A stretch of 64,000 bases of DNA from IMG/VR virus record IMGVR_UViG_3300043409_002481, positions 1 through 64,000 of that record. One strand, written 5' to 3'. This stretch comes from a virus. The notes under the pieces were generated by a model, which was not told the DNA's origin, searched no databases, and worked only from the letters and a program-made list of their open reading frames with translations. Shown one piece after another: positions 31,862 through 39,266 of the stretch. The translations under genes and the position numbers were made by a program. The stretch's first letter is position 1, and each line of letters begins with the position of its first letter.

Positions 31862-32342
31862 TAGCGATCGCCTCAACAGTATCTTTAAAAAATGAAATAG
31901 CTTTGTCCATAGTTGCTTGCTCCGATGCCCTGACAAAAGACAGTTTGAGCGATGTAGGGGAACATGGCGCGATCGTTAGTTGGATCTTTTTGGCATGGCA
32001 TAGCAGTATTAGCAAGGTTAGAGATCCACCAAAATAGCCAGTTGTTAATTTACATGGGTAATTTAAATCAATGCGATTACCTTTACCTGTCCAGCCTTTA
32101 TAAGAAACAACATTTTCCCAGTGGTATAACCCCGCATGAGATACTTCTTCGCGAGTGCCGCCTTTAGGCATTTGGACGTTAGAGATTTCAAATCTTATAC
32201 ATCCAAACCTTTGCTCTACCTTAGTTTGATACTTGCGAATCGTTTTGATAAAACTCTTGTGATCAATATCAAGACGATCAGCAATCAAACGAGAATCTAC
32301 AACAAAAACTCTATCAACTTCTATTACAGTCAACTTACTCAT
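31854..32342 (-). CDS. Rha N-terminal domain protein with different C-terminus
   Basis: 162 residues from ATG 32342 (overlaps previous stop, ATGAGTAA). Residues 10-55 match the first part of the Rha protein at 14942 (VDSRLIADRLDIDHKSFIKT; RFGCIRFEI), but after about residue 60 it diverges into a beta-rich domain (GKGNRIDLNYPCKL) found in no neighbour. A domain swap between antirepressor-like genes is the simplest reading. Confidence 0.65.
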   Translation of the reverse strand: MSKLTVIEVDRVFVVDSRLIADRLDIDHKSFIKTIRKYQTKVEQRFGCIRFEISNVQMPKGGTREEVSHAGLYHWENVVSYKGWTGKGNRIDLNYPCKLTTGYFGGSLTLLILLCHAKKIQLTIAPCSPTSLKLSFVRASEQATMDKAISFFKDTVEAIANV

Positions 32343-32838
32343 TAGTTGCAACCTCACCAGCTTTCATAATTGCGTGGTACATTTCAGCAGCTTCCACAAT
32401 TCTATGGAATGTCATATAAATGTATTCTCCTTCGCGCCGCAATGCTTTTAGCTTGTCTAGGTCAGATGCTAAGACAAGCAAGCAAATCTTGCCATTTGGT
32501 TTTGTCTTTCTTACTCTTTTTACTGGTTTAACAAAAACTTTTTTGCCACTAACATTTAACGGTGGCTTAAACCAAGCGATTAAAGCTTTTTCAATTTCTG
32601 GCAACAAATCAGAGCAGCTAACCTCTAACCAAGCGATTGAAGAATCAGGTTGCAAATCTTTGTAATGGTGATGACACTCGGCACTCCACCGACTGCGGGG
32701 ATTTACAGCTCTCCCAATATACTGAATAGATCCGTTGGATATTGCAAAATATATACACGGAGCCGTAGGCAATTTCAAGCGATCTCTAAGTGGTACTGAT
32801 GGCAGTGTAGTTAAATCTAGTGATTCAGGATCGCTCAT
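32335..32838 (-). CDS. GIY-YIG nuclease-like protein
   Basis: 167 residues from ATG 32838 (overlaps the repressor's TGA). APCIYFAI and SIQYIGRAVNPRSRW supply the GIY-like (CIY, 28-30) and YIG (40-42) strands and the catalytic Arg region; a Glu follows in EIEKALIAWF. GIY-YIG enzymes cut DNA in homing, repair and restriction. A central basic stretch (KPVKRVRKTKP) may contact DNA. Confidence 0.68.
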   Translation of the reverse strand: MSDPESLDLTTLPSVPLRDRLKLPTAPCIYFAISNGSIQYIGRAVNPRSRWSAECHHHYKDLQPDSSIAWLEVSCSDLLPEIEKALIAWFKPPLNVSGKKVFVKPVKRVRKTKPNGKICLLVLASDLDKLKALRREGEYIYMTFHRIVEAAEMYHAIMKAGEVATNE

Positions 32839-33035
32839 GATAAAACCTCTAACAAATCTTCTGGCAAACATTCAAACACCTTGCAAAGCTTTGCAACACG
32901 TTCAATAGACTTTCTATTGTTCTTACCTTTCTCCCAATTCTGGAAACCAGCAACAGTCATTCCTAGCTCATCGGCTAGATCTTTTTGAGTCAAACCTTTT
33001 CTTTGCCTAAGCTCTGAAATTTTTGATAAAGCCAT
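32835..33035 (-). CDS. XRE-family (Cro/CI-type) repressor
   Basis: 66 residues from ATG 33035, chosen because GAGGAG lies six bases upstream; an ATG 21 bases earlier is less likely. Residues 15-40 (LTQKDLADELGMTVAGFQNW) are a classic helix-turn-helix. It heads the leftward operon and faces the rightward early operon across a palindromic operator, the layout of a lysogeny switch. Confidence 0.85.
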   Translation of the reverse strand: MALSKISELRQRKGLTQKDLADELGMTVAGFQNWEKGKNNRKSIERVAKLCKVFECLPEDLLEVLS

Positions 33036-33061
33036 ATACTCCTCTGTGTAATTCAATTATC

Positions 33062-33143
33062 AGTAAAGCATAAAAAACTTTATAAGTCAACAAAATATTT
33101 GACTAAAAAACTTATTGACTTATTCAAAATACTATGTAATACT
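33062..33143. promoter_or_regulatory. divergent promoters with palindromic operator
   Basis: Leftward: TTGACT (minus, 33085-33090), 17-bp spacer, TTTACT (33062-33067). Rightward: TTGACT (33115-33120), 16-bp spacer, TAATAC (33137-33142). AGTCAACAAAATATTTGACT (33085-33104) is an imperfect palindrome with AGTCAA/TTGACT arms, and a third TTGACT half-site is the rightward -35. Confidence 0.7.
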
Positions 33144-33167
33144 TGAATTATTGAATCGCAAAACAAA

Positions 33168-33200
33168 AAGCGCGGTCGCCCCTTAACAGCAACCGCGCTT
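33168..33200 (+). promoter_or_regulatory. leader hairpin of early rightward operon
   Basis: AAGCGCGGT (33168-33176) pairs with ACCGCGCTT (33192-33200). It lies about 40 bases upstream of ATG 33240, similar in position to other early-gene hairpins. Confidence 0.6.
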
Positions 33201-33239
33201 AGTACAAAATCTAATTCTCTCTTCTAACGGTATCTTATC

Positions 33240-33701
33240 ATGATCAGTCAAAAAGTTAAAAAGTTCGCAAATGATAACGGGTTTGACTTCTATGTTTCTA
33301 GATTGGGTTACAGCACTACAGCACAAATCACCAATCTCGACGGCTCTGTAAATATCACCCGTTGCAGTAATAACTCTAAATTGGCACTGCAAGCCATCAA
33401 CACTCTAATTGCACAACGCAAGCTTGATGCTAAATCCGATGATGCGATCGTCACTGAATCCGAGCAAGCCATCACCGATCTCTTGCCCCCTACCGTCACC
33501 ATCTGCGAAGTAGAAGCAGAGCAAGCTTATCAAGAGCTTTTACCAGTAGTTGATGAGTGGGAATTGAATCGCCAAGAACGTATCGCGGCACAAGGCACAC
33601 TTACCGCCGATGATTTTCAATCTACCTACTCACCACGCGATAACTACGGTGACAATGCATTTTCGATGAGCATGAGCTATGGTTGCGGAGCATTGATCTA
33701 A
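33240..33701 (+). CDS. first gene of early rightward operon, hypothetical
   Basis: 153 residues, begins MISQKVKKFANDNGFDFYVS; Ala/Asp/Glu/Gln-rich middle and a Ser/Tyr/Asp end. First product after the lysogeny switch, so likely expressed at once after induction. No family recognised. Confidence 0.6.
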   Translation: MISQKVKKFANDNGFDFYVSRLGYSTTAQITNLDGSVNITRCSNNSKLALQAINTLIAQRKLDAKSDDAIVTESEQAITDLLPPTVTICEVEAEQAYQELLPVVDEWELNRQERIAAQGTLTADDFQSTYSPRDNYGDNAFSMSMSYGCGALI

Positions 33702-33847
33702 TGTACAAACCCCTTCAACAAACGCGCTACCAAGGCGCGATCGCCACAATAATCGATACTCTTGGTAACGTCGCAGGATACGATTCTTTGATTAACTGGA
33801 ACGGGATACACAAACCCGTCGCACACGATGAGCTTAAGGAGGTTTAG
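33701..33847 (+). CDS. 48-residue hypothetical protein
   Basis: ATG 33701 shares its first base with the previous stop. Begins MYKPLQQTRYQGAIATIIDT. Its last codons contain AAGGAGG, the ribosome site of the next gene. Confidence 0.5.
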   Translation: MYKPLQQTRYQGAIATIIDTLGNVAGYDSLINWNGIHKPVAHDELKEV

Positions 33848-33849
33848 CA

Positions 33850-34038
33850 ATGGCAGAGTTAGGCGAATTTTGGCGTGATGTCAAAGATGCTCGTAAAGAG
33901 TTCAAAGCACAGCACGGTATCCCCTGCCCTGAGTGCCAACGCTTGCTACCTAAAAGCATTCCCACAATCCTACTACCACAGCAACGATGCAAGGTGGATG
34001 GGTATAGAGATCCAAGGCAACGTATTAACGAGATTTAG
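33850..34038 (+). CDS. small CPEC-motif protein
   Basis: 62 residues with an AAGGAGG site. CPECQRLLP plus a later RCKVDGYRDPRQR may form a partial zinc site of the kind seen in small early phage proteins. Basic end; function unknown. Confidence 0.6.
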   Translation: MAELGEFWRDVKDARKEFKAQHGIPCPECQRLLPKSIPTILLPQQRCKVDGYRDPRQRINEI

Positions 34039-34039
34039 C

Positions 34040-34147
34040 ATGACCCCTTACGACTACTACCATCAACAAATGGTTTACTGGCTGTCTGTCGCGTTCCTAT
34101 CGCCTATTATTTTGGCGATCGCTATTAATATCAATCCACACAGGTGA
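34040..34147 (+). CDS. 35-residue single-span membrane protein
   Basis: ATG 34040 lies one base after the previous stop; TGA overlaps the region of the next start. Product has one membrane segment (VYWLSVAFLSPIILAIAINI). Function unknown. Confidence 0.48.
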   Translation: MTPYDYYHQQMVYWLSVAFLSPIILAIAININPHR

Positions 34148-34152
34148 ACATC

Positions 34153-34491
34153 ATGAGATTAGAAAAAGTTGGAGCCGAATATAAGCGTAAGTTCAATTTA
34201 GGTAACTACGAAGCAGCAGAGATCGGCGCTATCATTTGGGCTAGTTGCGATGAAGGCGATGACATTGGCGAAGTGTTCGACACTTTGTTTGAAGTAGCTA
34301 AAGAGACGGTTAAAATCAATGTACCGCCAAGCTACAAGAAGCACACCCCGGACTATACAGAATCATTTACCAAGTATGGTCAAAAGGTTGACAAATCTGA
34401 GCTTATTGCTTCTATCGCTAATGATTCTGAGTTGGTTGATAATGACAGACTTTTAGATGAATTAGCAGAGGTGGATAATGGAAAAGCTTGA
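34153..34491 (+). CDS. hypothetical acidic early protein
   Basis: 112 residues from ATG 34153, with AGGTGA six bases upstream; a GTG at 34144 is less likely. Helical and acidic (ASCDEGDDIGEVFDTLFEVA). Overlaps the next gene by 14 bases. Confidence 0.58.
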   Translation: MRLEKVGAEYKRKFNLGNYEAAEIGAIIWASCDEGDDIGEVFDTLFEVAKETVKINVPPSYKKHTPDYTESFTKYGQKVDKSELIASIANDSELVDNDRLLDELAEVDNGKA

Positions 34492-34642
34492 TTTACTTGA
34501 CGGTCAATACACCGTTATTTACGATCCCGAAACTGAACTAATCTCTGAGGTTTTGCGGCACGGAGAAAAGTGGAGAACTGTGCATGGCGACAATCTTATT
34601 CATGCTTTATTCTGGAAGGTGTTAGAGTTAAGCAAAAAATAA
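34478..34642 (+). CDS. 54-residue hypothetical protein
   Basis: ATG 34478 within the end of the previous gene. Begins MEKLDLLDGQYTVIYDPETE; mixed alpha/beta, ends LFWKVLELSKK. Function unknown. Confidence 0.48.
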   Translation: MEKLDLLDGQYTVIYDPETELISEVLRHGEKWRTVHGDNLIHALFWKVLELSKK

Positions 34643-34653
34643 CCACCACCGCC

Positions 34654-34671
34654 CCTACAGCGCTTTGTAGG
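34654..34671 (+). promoter_or_regulatory. intergenic hairpin before SSB-like gene
   Basis: CCTACA pairs with TGTAGG around GCGCTT. It sits in the 102-base gap before the next gene. Confidence 0.45.
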
Positions 34672-34744
34672 TTTTGCACCGTAGCGAGTTGCGAGTAAAA
34701 AAGAGCTAAATTAAACGAAATAAAAGACGGAAACAAAAGACATT

Positions 34745-35785
34745 ATGGCTATTCAATTTTCACTAAAAACAATGCCCTTTGCTGCCAATCTTCTTACCCA
34801 AGATGAATGGACACAAGTTGGGTATGGAGAACTAGCAGCTACAGCCGAAATTACGGCTGGTGATTACTCTGAGATCTTCTATGCTATTCTTGCAATCCTT
34901 TGCGGTGCTAACAACAATAAGTACTCAATGGACGAGCTTTTTTCTGAGATTTTCTCAGTTCGCAGCTCCGCGACTGATACTGATCGCCGCTTGGTTGAAG
35001 ACATTTATGGCGGTCGTATCAAAAAGAAAGATGATGAGTTGCTTCTAATCTTTGGTAATCGTCAATTCCCGATCGTTCAGGATGGCGAAAATCTAATCTG
35101 TGGCAATATTACAGGTCGCCTCACTTCCACTCCTAAGAAGGATATAAACGATAAACAATACTATGTCTTGGAATGGTCGCCTAAAGCTTCTTACGAAGAT
35201 AAATCTTTTCGCTACATTATCCCTGTAGCGATCGCTAAGGTTGACGACAAGTTCCCATCAATGGACTTGGATCGACTTGATGACATTGCTGAGAAAAATA
35301 ATCTCATTAATTGGGTTGAAACCGTTGGAGCTGGTGGAAGTTTTTTCAAGGCTTACCAGCTTTTTGAAGGCACTGGCATCCAATCTTTTAAGGTTATAGA
35401 TGTATCTGTCACACCTTCTAATAAGGAAGGTTTTAAGGATAATGTGCTGTTTACTCTTGAAGATGGTCGTAAAGTCAATGCAAACAGCAACGCTCAAACC
35501 TATTTTATTGAACTGAGTGAAGCCGATCGCAAAGCCGCGATCCCTTGCATGTGGACTATCAACAAATACGAAGAGAAAAAGTGTTCTTCATCTGTTGAGT
35601 CTTTAGGTAGGAAGATTGGCTCTACTAAGATTCCTTCATTTGCTAATTTGATAGGCGGCTCTACTGCCGATTTCGAGAAATTGGAAGCAGCGCAAACTAG
35701 AGTAGCTGTAGCACCCGTTGCAGTGATTGAACCTAGTAAGAGCGCTAGTCCTAATGCTGTTGATTTGGATGACCTTCCCTTTTGA
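34745..35785 (+). CDS. SSB-like single-stranded DNA-binding candidate
   Basis: 346 residues. The final residues VDLDDLPF reproduce the acidic C-terminal tip (DDDIPF type) that single-stranded DNA-binding proteins use to recruit partners, preceded by an Ala/Pro/Val linker. The N-terminal 290 residues do not show the usual OB-fold signature and are much longer than normal SSB. Location in the early replication arm supports the role; a recombination mediator is an alternative. Confidence 0.55.
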   Translation: MAIQFSLKTMPFAANLLTQDEWTQVGYGELAATAEITAGDYSEIFYAILAILCGANNNKYSMDELFSEIFSVRSSATDTDRRLVEDIYGGRIKKKDDELLLIFGNRQFPIVQDGENLICGNITGRLTSTPKKDINDKQYYVLEWSPKASYEDKSFRYIIPVAIAKVDDKFPSMDLDRLDDIAEKNNLINWVETVGAGGSFFKAYQLFEGTGIQSFKVIDVSVTPSNKEGFKDNVLFTLEDGRKVNANSNAQTYFIELSEADRKAAIPCMWTINKYEEKKCSSSVESLGRKIGSTKIPSFANLIGGSTADFEKLEAAQTRVAVAPVAVIEPSKSASPNAVDLDDLPF

Positions 35786-35794
35786 TCGCCACTA

Positions 35795-35819
35795 AGAGGG
35801 CGGTATAACACCGCCCTTA
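35795..35819 (+). promoter_or_regulatory. intergenic GC hairpin
   Basis: AGGGCGG (35797-35803) pairs with CCGCCCT (35811-35817) between the SSB-like gene and ATG 35840. No T run. Confidence 0.6.
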
Positions 35820-35839
35820 AACAAACAACAACTAAAACC

Positions 35840-36040
35840 ATGACCAAAGAAGAAGAATTGTGGAATAGATTCAAGGAAATTGAAATAGAGATTTCTCATT
35901 TGAAGTTTATTATTCAAAATCCTATTTCTGAGTATCCCCTACGACCTGACGACATTACCTCTTGGCAAAGCGAAGCCAAAGCCGCTATTGAACACTTAAA
36001 ATTTATCGTTACCAAAACAGATAAATTTGTTAACAGCTAA
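35840..36040 (+). CDS. 66-residue helical protein
   Basis: Begins MTKEEELWNRFKEIEIEISH; nearly all helical. Lies between two intergenic hairpins. Function unknown. Confidence 0.55.
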   Translation: MTKEEELWNRFKEIEIEISHLKFIIQNPISEYPLRPDDITSWQSEAKAAIEHLKFIVTKTDKFVNS

Positions 36041-36051
36041 CTCACACTCAC

Positions 36052-36070
36052 AGGCGGCGCAATGCCGCCT
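36052..36070 (+). promoter_or_regulatory. intergenic GC hairpin
   Basis: AGGCGGC (36052-36058) pairs with GCCGCCT (36064-36070) before ATG 36086. Confidence 0.6.
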
Positions 36071-36085
36071 TAACATTACAACATT

Positions 36086-36349
36086 ATGACTAAAACCTAC
36101 GCAGAAAAAGCCATTGGCGAACTAATGCAAGGCGGCATTATCAAGATTGATGATCACGAATACATCTATCAAGATGGTCAATTCTCTACCAAAGCTATCA
36201 GAATTGAGAATGGTATCGAGTCTGAAGTATGGCTTGGCGGTATGTGCGCTGATATGAGTTTTGAGTACTTCTTACAGTACTGCGAAACTAAAACTTTTGA
36301 CGACATTGTTAAAGATTTTCCGATTAAAATTCCCGCAAAACTACGCTAA
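36086..36349 (+). CDS. hypothetical 87-residue early protein
   Basis: Begins MTKTYAEKAIGELMQGGIIK; the sequence (DDHEYIYQDGQFSTKAIRIE) looks beta-rich. Five bases before the next ATG. Function unknown. Confidence 0.55.
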   Translation: MTKTYAEKAIGELMQGGIIKIDDHEYIYQDGQFSTKAIRIENGIESEVWLGGMCADMSFEYFLQYCETKTFDDIVKDFPIKIPAKLR

Positions 36350-36354
36350 ACATC

Positions 36355-36624
36355 ATGTACCAATTTGAACAAATCATTGACCTGTACGAAGATGAATCCC
36401 ATAATCTTTCGGGATTTATTGCAAGCTATAAGAATCTCGGCACTGAAGCATTGGAAGATATTATCCTGAGCTTTCAAGCGCTTTACCAATCTGGTGATAC
36501 AGATTGCGAAACAAACGCTTTCATTCATCAGGATGATTGGCTTGCATTTAGTCACTGGCAACCAAGCGATCAGTCTGATTTTTTGGCTTACCTCGCTATT
36601 AAGATTGCGATTGCAAGGAGTTGA
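36355..36624 (+). CDS. antirestriction ArdA/DUF-like acidic small protein
   Basis: 89 residues, acidic and aromatic (MYQFEQIIDLYEDESHNLSG; HQDDWLAFSHWQPSDQSDFL). Size and acidity recall DNA-mimic proteins, but no signature is present, so the name is only a suggestion. Downstream AAGGAG serves the next gene. Confidence 0.4.
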   Translation: MYQFEQIIDLYEDESHNLSGFIASYKNLGTEALEDIILSFQALYQSGDTDCETNAFIHQDDWLAFSHWQPSDQSDFLAYLAIKIAIARS

Positions 36625-36626
36625 TT

Positions 36627-36722
36627 ATGTTTCTACTAACAGCGATCGGGTTTTGTCTACTCCTTCTTGGTATGTTCTTGCTCCTGTTTTGGCTTGGCTA
36701 CACTATTGGAAAAAGAAGATGA
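36627..36722 (+). CDS. 31-residue single-span membrane protein
   Basis: ATG 36627 with AAGGAG seven bases upstream; TGA overlaps the next ATG. Almost wholly hydrophobic (MFLLTAIGFCLLLLGMFLLL), ending in basic KRR. Tiny phage membrane proteins of this form are common; role unknown. Confidence 0.55.
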   Translation: MFLLTAIGFCLLLLGMFLLLFWLGYTIGKRR

Positions 36723-37000
36723 TTGACAAGCAATTTAAACTCATCCGCACCATCCGCAAAACAGAAGACGTAACCAAGTACACCGCAAGACTTGATGTAC
36801 TACGCCTCATGATGGAACGCCATCAAAACAGCAATCCCGATTATGATTACGCGATCGTTGACGAACAAGACAACCCCGCCGAATTAGCCGATTTCCTTGA
36901 ATCGGAGCTAGCCCATCCTGTGGCTAAGGCGAAGCGGGTTAAGGAAGAGAAGAAAGAGCAGTACAAAGCTAATGTAGTTAAGAGGTTGAAGCAATGCTAG
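36719..37000 (+). CDS. hypothetical charged protein
   Basis: 93 residues from ATG 36719 (ATGA overlap with the membrane protein gene). Helical, highly charged, Lys-rich end (KRVKEEKKEQYKANVVKRLK). Overlaps the next gene by seven bases. Confidence 0.58.
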   Translation: MIDKQFKLIRTIRKTEDVTKYTARLDVLRLMMERHQNSNPDYDYAIVDEQDNPAELADFLESELAHPVAKAKRVKEEKKEQYKANVVKRLKQC

Positions 37001-37275
37001 ACGTAATTAAAGTCGCCATCACCGCCGCACACATCGCGGCTGCAAAGTATCCCAGTAATTCGCCATTAGCTCTTGCCCTGCGAGAAATTGGCTATGCCGA
37101 TGCTCACGTTACACAGCGCTACGCATATATCGGTAACAAGGTTTATGCACTACCAGAGAATGCGATCGCATCAGAGCGTTGTTTTGATTACTTGGCTAAA
37201 GGCGGATCAACGCAAGGTGAGATTGCTGAGAATATTTTTGCTTATGAGTGCGAGTTGGTGGAGTTGGTGCAGTGA
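36994..37275 (+). CDS. hypothetical 93-residue protein
   Basis: Begins MLDVIKVAITAAHIAAAKYP; alpha-helical, Ala-rich. Coupled to neighbours by overlaps. No family recognised. Confidence 0.58.
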   Translation: MLDVIKVAITAAHIAAAKYPSNSPLALALREIGYADAHVTQRYAYIGNKVYALPENAIASERCFDYLAKGGSTQGEIAENIFAYECELVELVQ

Positions 37276-37337
37276 CTTTAAACGAAGTTTTACAAATCAT
37301 CAAAAAAGCGATAGAAGATGGCACTATAACTATTTAG
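37272..37337 (+). CDS. possible 21-residue protein
   Basis: GTG 37272 overlaps the previous stop (GTGA) with GGAG eight bases upstream. Product begins MTLNEVLQIIKKAIEDGTIT. The DGTIT end resembles NGTITEKD in the next gene, so it may be a relic or a tiny paralogue. Confidence 0.33.
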   Translation: MTLNEVLQIIKKAIEDGTITI

Positions 37338-37350
37338 GAGCGATCGCATC

Positions 37351-37602
37351 ATGAAATCATGGGAACAGAAATCACTCGCAATCATTAACCCAACTGTGCA
37401 TTTATTGCGGAGCGATTGCGAGAACGGGACTATTACAGAGAAAGACTTGCGAAGGATTTTATCTAAAAAATATCCTTTCGGGCAAAGGGTAAACCATCCT
37501 TACAAAATTTGGTGCAAGTGTGTAAATCTTGCGATTGAGGATGTGTTTGCAGCAAAGCAAGAATCGCTAGAACAGCTTCCATTATTTGAGGTTGCGTCAT
37601 GA
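37351..37602 (+). CDS. hypothetical basic protein before methyltransferase
   Basis: 83 residues, begins MKSWEQKSLAIINPTVHLLR, basic. Four-base overlap with the methyltransferase start. Function unknown. Confidence 0.55.
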   Translation: MKSWEQKSLAIINPTVHLLRSDCENGTITEKDLRRILSKKYPFGQRVNHPYKIWCKCVNLAIEDVFAAKQESLEQLPLFEVAS

Positions 37603-38432
37603 GACGGCTCAAAATGATCAGCCTGTTCTCTGGCATAGGCGGATTTGAAGTAGCAGGGGAATGGGTCGGAATTGAAACACTTGAATCGGTTGAAATTAAC
37701 CCATTCTGCCAAAAAGTATTAAAGAAAAACTTTCCAAACACACCAATTTACAACGATGTCACCACATACAAGCCTCCGTCATACTGCGATCTCGTTGTTG
37801 GCGGATCGCCTTGTCAAGACCTTTCAATCGCAGGAGCGCAAAAAGGTATCATTGAAGGCAAACGATCAAGCCTATGGTTTGAGCAGCTACGAATCTACAA
37901 GGAAAGTGGAGCAACTTTCCTTATTTGGGAAAACGTCACAGGAGCTTTTCGCAACGGATTTAGAGAAGTTCTCAGGAGCCTTTCCGAAAGCGGGTACGAT
38001 GCGGAATGGCAAGTTATCAGCGCAGCCGCCCTTGGAGCGCCACACCTTAGAGAGCGAATTTTTCTCATTGCCTACCCCACAAGCTTACAGTTTTCAGCAG
38101 AGCCGCAGACCTGGGCAGACCAAATTGGATGTCAAGCTGCGATCGCTGCTTCCTACCCCTACAGTTTGCGGGAACCACAACCGCAAAGGAGCCAGCAAAA
38201 AAAGCGGAGACGGTCTAGTGACTGCATTGCAAAAGTTGCTCCCTACCCCAGATGCAAACGAAGGGAAGCGAGGAACTTGCTCAATAACAAGATTTCTCAA
38301 CACAAAAAAGCAAACTCATTTAGTGGATTATGTGAAACACAACCTGGGGCTACCTACTGGTCAAGTATTGAACCCCCAATTTGTGGAGTGGATGCAGGCT
38401 TCCCCATAGGGTGGACAGACTTGCAGCTTTAG
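37599..38432 (+). CDS. DNA cytosine-5 methyltransferase, 3' end frameshifted
   Basis: 277 residues as read. Motif I LFSGIGGFE (9-17), catalytic PC at 71-72 in GGSPCQDLS, ENV (111-113) and RERIF motif VIII (151-155) are intact. The usual end appears in another phase as HRVDRLAALGNAIVPQCAVV, ending at TAA 38504-38506. Adding one C to the CCCC run at 38402-38405 joins the frames to give GFPHRVDRLAALGNAIVPQ. The enzyme methylates cytosine, usually to evade restriction. As sequenced, the motif X region is lost. Confidence 0.85.
   Translation: MRRLKMISLFSGIGGFEVAGEWVGIETLESVEINPFCQKVLKKNFPNTPIYNDVTTYKPPSYCDLVVGGSPCQDLSIAGAQKGIIEGKRSSLWFEQLRIYKESGATFLIWENVTGAFRNGFREVLRSLSESGYDAEWQVISAAALGAPHLRERIFLIAYPTSLQFSAEPQTWADQIGCQAAIAASYPYSLREPQPQRSQQKKRRRSSDCIAKVAPYPRCKRREARNLLNNKISQHKKANSFSGLCETQPGATYWSSIEPPICGVDAGFPIGWTDLQL
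37756..38409 (+). CDS. overlapping methyltransferase-associated protein, second frame
   Basis: 217 codons in the +1 frame relative to the methyltransferase, with coding-like content: LFGKTSQELFATDLEKFSGA, FPKAGTMRNGKL, LLPTPTVCGNHNRKG, LNPQFVEWMQ. These phrases recur in phage proteins next to or overlapping cytosine methyltransferases. The same one-base correction at 38402-38405 extends it to FVEWMQASPIGWTDLQL and TAG 38430-38432, so both frames are restored together. The true start is unclear. Function unknown. Confidence 0.6.
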   Translation: MSPHTSLRHTAISLLADRLVKTFQSQERKKVSLKANDQAYGLSSYESTRKVEQLSLFGKTSQELFATDLEKFSGAFPKAGTMRNGKLSAQPPLERHTLESEFFSLPTPQAYSFQQSRRPGQTKLDVKLRSLLPTPTVCGNHNRKGASKKSGDGLVTALQKLLPTPDANEGKRGTCSITRFLNTKKQTHLVDYVKHNLGLPTGQVLNPQFVEWMQASP

Positions 38433-38509
38433 GTAATGCGATCGTACCTCAGTGTGCGGTTGTTCCATTACTTAGAGTTAAATATCTAGCGTCATTGCTC
38501 CAATAAAAA

Positions 38510-38541
38510 TCAGCGATCGCCCCATGACAAGCGATCGCTGA
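38510..38541. terminator. HIP1-paired hairpin
   Basis: TCAGCGATCGC pairs with GCGATCGCTGA around ten bases, directly after the restored methyltransferase stop. No T run. Confidence 0.55.
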
Positions 38542-38577
38542 ATACCCGAAAACTGCATTTCTACCAAGTATTAAACC

Positions 38578-38796
38578 ATGAAACTATTACTAATCACTCT
38601 TGCATTGCTTTCTATATCCACCCCTGCGATCGCACAAGTTAACCGCACCGCTGGCGATCGCGTTTCTAATCTTGGCACTGTATCAGCCAAAAACAATCGC
38701 GAGGCTGCTAAATTGTGCCGCAAAAAGGGCGGTAACGTTGTGATTAAATCTGGTAAAACCTACACATGCACTTATGTGCAGAGGTTAGCAAGATGA
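38578..38796 (+). CDS. secreted small protein with signal peptide
   Basis: 72 residues; MKLLLITLALLSISTPAIAQ is a Sec signal peptide with cleavage after AIA. The mature 50-odd residues are basic with two cysteines. Likely acts in the periplasm. Overlaps the next start. Confidence 0.62.
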   Translation: MKLLLITLALLSISTPAIAQVNRTAGDRVSNLGTVSAKNNREAAKLCRKKGGNVVIKSGKTYTCTYVQRLAR

Positions 38797-39266
38797 TGGA
38801 TTATATTTTTACCCGTCGCGAAGTCTTAGCAGTCACTAAATCTACATCTAATCAGCTTCAGTATTTAGAGCGTAAAGTCTTAATCAACCCCGTTCGTGTA
38901 GAGAAAACTGGTAAACCTACAGTGCTTTACTCTTTGGGGCAAATGATGGCGATCACCCTGAATAAACGGCTTAAAAATATTGACAGTGATTGCGCTACTT
39001 CATTGGTTTATTTTCTAGGAAACTTTAATAAGCCTGTAGATTTTGATTATGCTGGTACATCGCTTTACTGCATAGGTGGTTATGTCAGTTTCGATATTAC
39101 GGATTTAGTGCCAGACATCAAAGCTGTAACCCCTTACACCAAAAACCCAAGTCAGCACATACTCGCTATGGTTCCAGACTTAGGCGAAATCCTAGCAGAA
39201 ATTATCGTCAATGCTAAAAGTTCTGATGTGATTGATTTCGATTCATTTAGAGGTCGTATAAGATGA
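38793..39266 (+). CDS. MerR-type helix-turn-helix protein
   Basis: 157 residues from ATG 38793. FTRREVLAVTKSTSNQLQYL and PTVLYSLGQMMAI match the MerR/excisionase-like helix-turn-helix and wing. The C-terminal 90 residues are unassigned. A transcription regulator is likely. Confidence 0.62.
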   Translation: MMDYIFTRREVLAVTKSTSNQLQYLERKVLINPVRVEKTGKPTVLYSLGQMMAITLNKRLKNIDSDCATSLVYFLGNFNKPVDFDYAGTSLYCIGGYVSFDITDLVPDIKAVTPYTKNPSQHILAMVPDLGEILAEIIVNAKSSDVIDFDSFRGRIR

